A stretch of DNA of 18,628 nt from Phycisphaerae bacterium SM23_33 (GTDB lineage Bacteria; Planctomycetota; Phycisphaerae; SM23-33), in NCBI GenBank assembly GCA_001303665.1, contig LJUF01000090.1:1-18628 (forward strand), in the 5' to 3' direction. The notes under the pieces were generated by a model, which saw only the letters and a program-made list of their open reading frames with translations, had not been told where the DNA came from and ran no database searches. Numbering within the stretch: position 1 is the stretch's first letter; the number at the start of each line of letters is the position of its first letter. Below, piece by piece: positions 15,777 to 18,628 of the stretch. Both the position numbers and the translations under genes were made by a program.

Positions 15777-16327
15777 TTGGCAACGGTCAGTCCCAGAGTG
15801 AAAGAGATGATCGGCGCCCTAGCCGAGGCCGTCGGCCGGCTGGACGACGCCGCCCTGGAGACCGTCCAGCAGATGGCCGACCTGCTGATCCAGACGTTCG
15901 AGGCCGGCGGGCGGGGGGACGTCTGCGGCAACGCGAACTCACCGGCCGCTTCCGCCGCGACCGCCGGGCGCTGCCGTGCGCGGCCCTGACCACCGATACC
16001 AGCATCCTGACGGCCGTGGGAAACGATTTCGGCTTCGAGCAGGTCTTCGCCCGTCAGGCAGAGGCCTGGATGGGCCCCGGCGACGTGCTGTGGGCGCTGT
16101 CCACGTCGGGCAGCAGCCCGAACGTTCTGGCGGCCGCCCGGGTGGCCCGACAGCGCGGCGCGCGGGTCGCGGCCATGACCGGGGCCGGCGGCGGGGCCCT
16201 GGCTGAGCTGGCGGACGTGTGCTTCCGCGCCCCGGCTGAGCGAACCGACCTGGTTCAGCAGATTCACCAACTTGCCTATCACGTCATCTGCGAACTGGTG
16301 GAGGAGCACTTTGCCGCGCACGGATGA
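15777..16327 (+). pseudogene. gmhA: sedoheptulose-7-phosphate isomerase, broken by an internal deletion and frameshift
   Basis: SIS-domain isomerase of the first ADP-heptose step, normally about 190 residues. The first frame (TTG 15777, with GGGAGAG upstream) gives the N-terminal helix ('ALAEAVGRLDDAALETVQQM') and reaches 'VCGN' at 15921-15932. The conserved phosphate-binding 'GGSAADAQH' segment should follow but is absent. Two bases later, in another frame, the gene resumes at 15935 with 'ELTGRFRRDRRALPCAAL', 'TTDTSILTAVGNDFGFEQVF', 'STSGSSPNVLAAA' and 'IHQLAYHVICELVEE', to the TGA at 16325-16327. About 34 bp seem to be missing. The strand before the break reads GRGDVCGN where hydrophobic residues such as VLVCGN are expected. 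The downstream half keeps the catalytic Glu (ELTGR) and His (IHQ). Either a real inactivating deletion or a sequence/assembly error. Confidence 0.85.
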
Positions 16328-16339
16328 AAGGGAACCGGC

Positions 16340-17272
16340 ATGGGCGATAGATGCGTCTTTCTCGACCGCGACAGGACGGTCATTGAGGACCCCGGCTACC
16401 TGACCGAGCCGGACGCCGTCAAGCTCCTGCCCGGCGTGGGCCTGGCCCTCAAGAGCCTCAGACAGGCGGGTTTCAAGCTGGTGGTCGTCACCAACCAGTC
16501 CGCCATCGCCCGCGGACTGCTCACGGAAGAGGGGCTGGATCGCGTCCACCAGGAGATGCGCCGGCAGCTGGGCGACCACGGCGTGCAGCTGGATGCCATC
16601 TATTACTGCCCGTATCACCCCGAGGGCACCGTCGAGCTGTACGCCCACGACTCCCAGGACCGCAAGCCCCGACCGGGGATGCTGCTGCGGGCCGCCTCCG
16701 AGCACAACATTGATCTACCACGCAGCTGGATGATCGGCGATTCGCCCCGCGACATGGAGGCCGGCCAGCGGGCCGGCTGCCGAACCATTCGCGTCCGCCA
16801 TGCCGCGGGCACCGAGGCCGCCGTCGAGCAGGACGAAGACGTTCAGGCCGACTTCACCGTCCGCAACCTCGTGGACGCCGCCCGCGTGATCCTGCGGGAG
16901 AGCGGCGAGGGGGCGATCACCGCGGCCGGGGAGTCTGCCGCACCGGTCGGTGTGGTCAGCCAACCGGCCGCCAAGCCGCCGCCGGAGGCCAAGATCACCG
17001 AGGAGATGAGCGATGGGCAGGTGCTGCGGGAGATCCTGCGGCTGCTGCGGCAGATGGCCCGCGCCCCCGCCGGGACGGACTTTTCGGCCTTGCGGCTGGT
17101 GGCGGCCATCTTCCAGCTCCTGGCGTTCGTCGCCCTGGCCTGGGGGCTGCTGAACATCCCCGCTGCCGGTACGAATTACCCCTCCTATGTCTCCTGGCAC
17201 CTGGCGATGGTCACCGCCGGAGCGCTGCAGCTCATCGCTCTGACCTTCTTCATCCTCTCCCGACAGCGGTAA
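16340..17272 (+). CDS. gmhB: D-glycero-D-manno-heptose-1,7-bisphosphate 7-phosphatase with a C-terminal membrane domain
   Basis: HAD-family phosphatase of the ADP-heptose pathway (310 residues; E. coli GmhB has 191). HAD motif I is 'FLDRDRTVI' with nucleophile Asp9 and acid Asp11; the usual G of DRDGT is R12. Also seen: 'VVVTNQSAIARG' (48-59), 'YYCPYHPEGTVELYAHDSQD' (88-107), 'RKPRPGML' (108-115) and 'GDSPRDMEAG' (133-142). Of the zinc ligands known in E. coli GmhB (C92, H94, C107, C109) only the first is kept (C90); the others are Y92, S105 and D107. Residues about 185-245 form a Pro/Ala-rich then helical linker. They are followed by two hydrophobic helices (about 250-273 and 284-306), so the protein is probably held at the inner membrane. 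ATG 16340 has AAAGGGAA upstream and follows gmhA by 12 nt. Confidence 0.85.
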   Translation: MGDRCVFLDRDRTVIEDPGYLTEPDAVKLLPGVGLALKSLRQAGFKLVVVTNQSAIARGLLTEEGLDRVHQEMRRQLGDHGVQLDAIYYCPYHPEGTVELYAHDSQDRKPRPGMLLRAASEHNIDLPRSWMIGDSPRDMEAGQRAGCRTIRVRHAAGTEAAVEQDEDVQADFTVRNLVDAARVILRESGEGAITAAGESAAPVGVVSQPAAKPPPEAKITEEMSDGQVLREILRLLRQMARAPAGTDFSALRLVAAIFQLLAFVALAWGLLNIPAAGTNYPSYVSWHLAMVTAGALQLIALTFFILSRQR

Positions 17273-17504
17273 GGAATCTCGCTTTTCGACTCTGGATTCG
17301 CCTGGGGCACGCCGCCGACGCGGGGCAGGAGGCTGTGGATCGCGGACCCCTGAAGAGGGCAAATTCTGTCCCCACCTGGCTATCATGCGCTCTTTCGGGG
17401 CTGGAGAAAGCGCCGGAACGTCCTCCGAAACCGCCTGGAATGCCAAGGCATGGCTTTTGCACCCACCCCCACCGGGTCGGCGTCTGCCTGGAAGGAGTAT
17501 GCCC
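17273..17504 (+). other. intergenic region between gmhB and the repeat protein
   Basis: 232 nt with no open frame I would call a gene. It holds a TATCAT hexamer at 17381-17386 that resembles the other -10 candidates but has no -35 at a proper distance. It also has a GGCAAATTCTGTCCCCAC stretch (17358-17375) resembling phrases I recall from dispersed bacterial repeats; I cannot confirm that. AAGGAG at 17492-17497 is the ribosome site of the next gene. No clear terminator follows gmhB. Confidence 0.4.
17492..17497 (+). promoter_or_regulatory. ribosome binding site that decides the GTG start
   Basis: AAGGAG ends 1 nt before an ATG at 17499 but 7 nt before the in-frame GTG at 17505. Only the GTG has workable spacing, so the protein should start at 17505. 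Confidence 0.7.
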
Positions 17505-18628
17505 GTGAAAACAAAAGCAGCGATCATCGTTGCGTCGGCGGCATTGGTCGCGATCATTGCCTTGCTGCTTGTTTACGGTCGGGCCGATTCCGCTCCGCCC
17601 GTCCCAGGCGAGCCGAAGACGCTCGCCCCGGCCCAGACCAAGGTCATCGACGCCGGGCACCTGGCCGCGGCCCAGAAGTCGATCAACCGCGGACTGACCT
17701 TCCTGCTGACCCAGGGCAACGCCGACGGCGGGTGGGGGTTCGCGCCGGGCAAGTCGCATCCGGCCCTGACGGCGATGGCGGTCAAGGCCTTCCTCCAGCA
17801 CCCCGACTACGACAACGACTCGCCCATCGTGAAGAAGGCCCTCGAGTGCCTCATGAAATTCCGCCAGAAAGACGGCGGCTTCTACGTTCCCGACGAGGGC
17901 AACGCCAATTACGTTACCTCGGTCGCCGTCATGGCCATGGCCACGGCCGCCAACCCGCAGCACAAGGAGGTGCTGGACGCGGCAATCAGGTTTCTCCGCG
18001 GCCAGCAGATCCTGCCCGGGTCGAAGGCCCCCGACGGCGAGCGGATCACCGAGGGCCATCCCTACGAGGGCGGGGTCAGCTACGGCGAGCACGGCCGGCC
18101 GGACCTGAGCAACGTCGGCATGTGGATGGAGGCCCTGCACGAGGCCGGCGTGTCCGGCGACGACCCGGCCATGAAAAGGGCCCTGGCCTTCGTCAAGCGG
18201 ATGCAGAACCGCACCGAGGGCACGGCAGGGGAGGTCTTCGTGGCCAAGGGCGAGGACGACGGCGGGTTCGTGTACGCCGTGCGGCGGCAGGGCGCTACCT
18301 TCGTGGGCGAGTCCAAGGCCGGTGAGAGCCGCCGCGGCCTGCGAAGCTACGGCAGCATGACCTACATCGGTTTCAAGAGCATGCTGTATGCCAACGTCGC
18401 CAAGGACGACCCGCGCGTCCAGGCCGCCTACGAGTGGATCCGCAGATACTGGCGGCTGGACAGCAATCCCAACATGCCCGAGGCCCAGTCCAAAGAGGGC
18501 CTGTTCTACTACTACCACGTCTTCGCCAAGGCCCTCCGCGCCTGGGGCCAGGACGTCATCCCTGACGCCCGCGGCGTGAAGCACAACTGGCGGCACGAGC
18601 TGATCGAGGTCCTCGCCCGCCAGCAGCG
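17505..18628 (+). CDS. membrane-anchored prenyltransferase/squalene-oxidase-repeat protein (3' end cut by window)
   Basis: At least 374 residues, open to the window edge. An N-terminal hydrophobic segment (about 6-24, 'IIVASAALVAIIALLLVYG') acts as signal or anchor. The rest shows the alpha/alpha-toroid repeats of the squalene cyclase/prenyltransferase superfamily: a helix followed by a DGGW/DGGF turn ('QGNADGGWGF', 'RQKDGGFYV', 'EDDGGFVY'), plus 'RPDLSNVGMWMEALHEAG', 'SYGSMTYIGFKSMLYA' and 'GLFYYYHVFAKALRAWG'. The DXDD acid motif of class II terpene cyclases is not visible in the part shown, so it may be a binding or structural protein rather than a cyclase. I have seen similar secreted proteins described from planctomycetes; their function is unknown. 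Not obviously tied to the upstream LPS genes, being 232 nt away. Start GTG 17505 is set by AAGGAG. Confidence 0.82.
   Translation, partial: MKTKAAIIVASAALVAIIALLLVYGRADSAPPVPGEPKTLAPAQTKVIDAGHLAAAQKSINRGLTFLLTQGNADGGWGFAPGKSHPALTAMAVKAFLQHPDYDNDSPIVKKALECLMKFRQKDGGFYVPDEGNANYVTSVAVMAMATAANPQHKEVLDAAIRFLRGQQILPGSKAPDGERITEGHPYEGGVSYGEHGRPDLSNVGMWMEALHEAGVSGDDPAMKRALAFVKRMQNRTEGTAGEVFVAKGEDDGGFVYAVRRQGATFVGESKAGESRRGLRSYGSMTYIGFKSMLYANVAKDDPRVQAAYEWIRRYWRLDSNPNMPEAQSKEGLFYYYHVFAKALRAWGQDVIPDARGVKHNWRHELIEVLARQQ

Noticed and set aside
17381..17386. TATCAT as a promoter -10 for the last gene
   Set aside because: No -35-like hexamer at 15-19 nt upstream; noted only as part of the intergenic description.

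Overview
The window looks like a piece of a high-GC Gram-negative bacterial chromosome, most likely a planctomycete (perhaps Phycisphaerae-like). That placement is inference. It rests on the large secreted beta-propeller and squalene-cyclase-like repeat proteins, the GldA/GldF/GldG/DUF4340 export operon, the Ala/Pro/Thr/Gln-rich linkers, and an LPS gene set with lpxK and heptose synthesis genes. I saw no rRNA, tRNA, CRISPR array or intact mobile element. Genes fill nearly all of the sequence; the longest gene-free stretch is about 240 bases.

Left part (about 1-7041, minus strand): one operon read right to left. It encodes a GldA-type ABC ATPase, an ABC-2 (GldF-type) permease, an oversized GldG-like auxiliary protein with a helical insert of about 300 residues, and a membrane-anchored protein with about five DUF4340-like repeats. 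A good sigma-70-like promoter (TTGATA-17-TATATG) lies in the 240-base divergent region 7042-7281.

Middle (7282-11601, plus strand): a secreted SpoIVB/S55-type serine peptidase whose Ser and His motifs come in the opposite order to Bacillus SpoIVB. It is followed by a secreted beta-propeller protein with fibronectin-like domains, broken by an apparent one-base frameshift near 10385-10395. Next is an isocitrate dehydrogenase-type decarboxylating dehydrogenase (11799-12920). It is flanked on both sides by related REP-like hairpins and has a clear promoter of its own.

Right part (13051-17272, plus strand): lipid A and LPS core genes. lpxK (lipid A 4'-kinase) is followed by hldE (bifunctional heptose-phosphate kinase/ADP-transferase), gmhA (sedoheptulose-7-phosphate isomerase) and gmhB (heptose bisphosphate phosphatase). 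Together the last three make ADP-heptose. gmhA is broken: about 34 bp encoding its phosphate-binding core seem to be missing, with a frameshift. gmhB is odd: most zinc ligands are substituted and it carries a two-helix membrane tail. The promoters of lpxK and hldE sit so close to the start codons that their mRNAs would be almost leaderless. The window ends inside a membrane-anchored prenyltransferase/squalene-oxidase-repeat protein (17505 onward).

The most unusual signals are the permuted S55 peptidase, the disrupted gmhA inside an otherwise intact heptose operon, the GmhB membrane fusion with its lost zinc site, the enlarged GldG, and the paired extragenic palindromes around icd.
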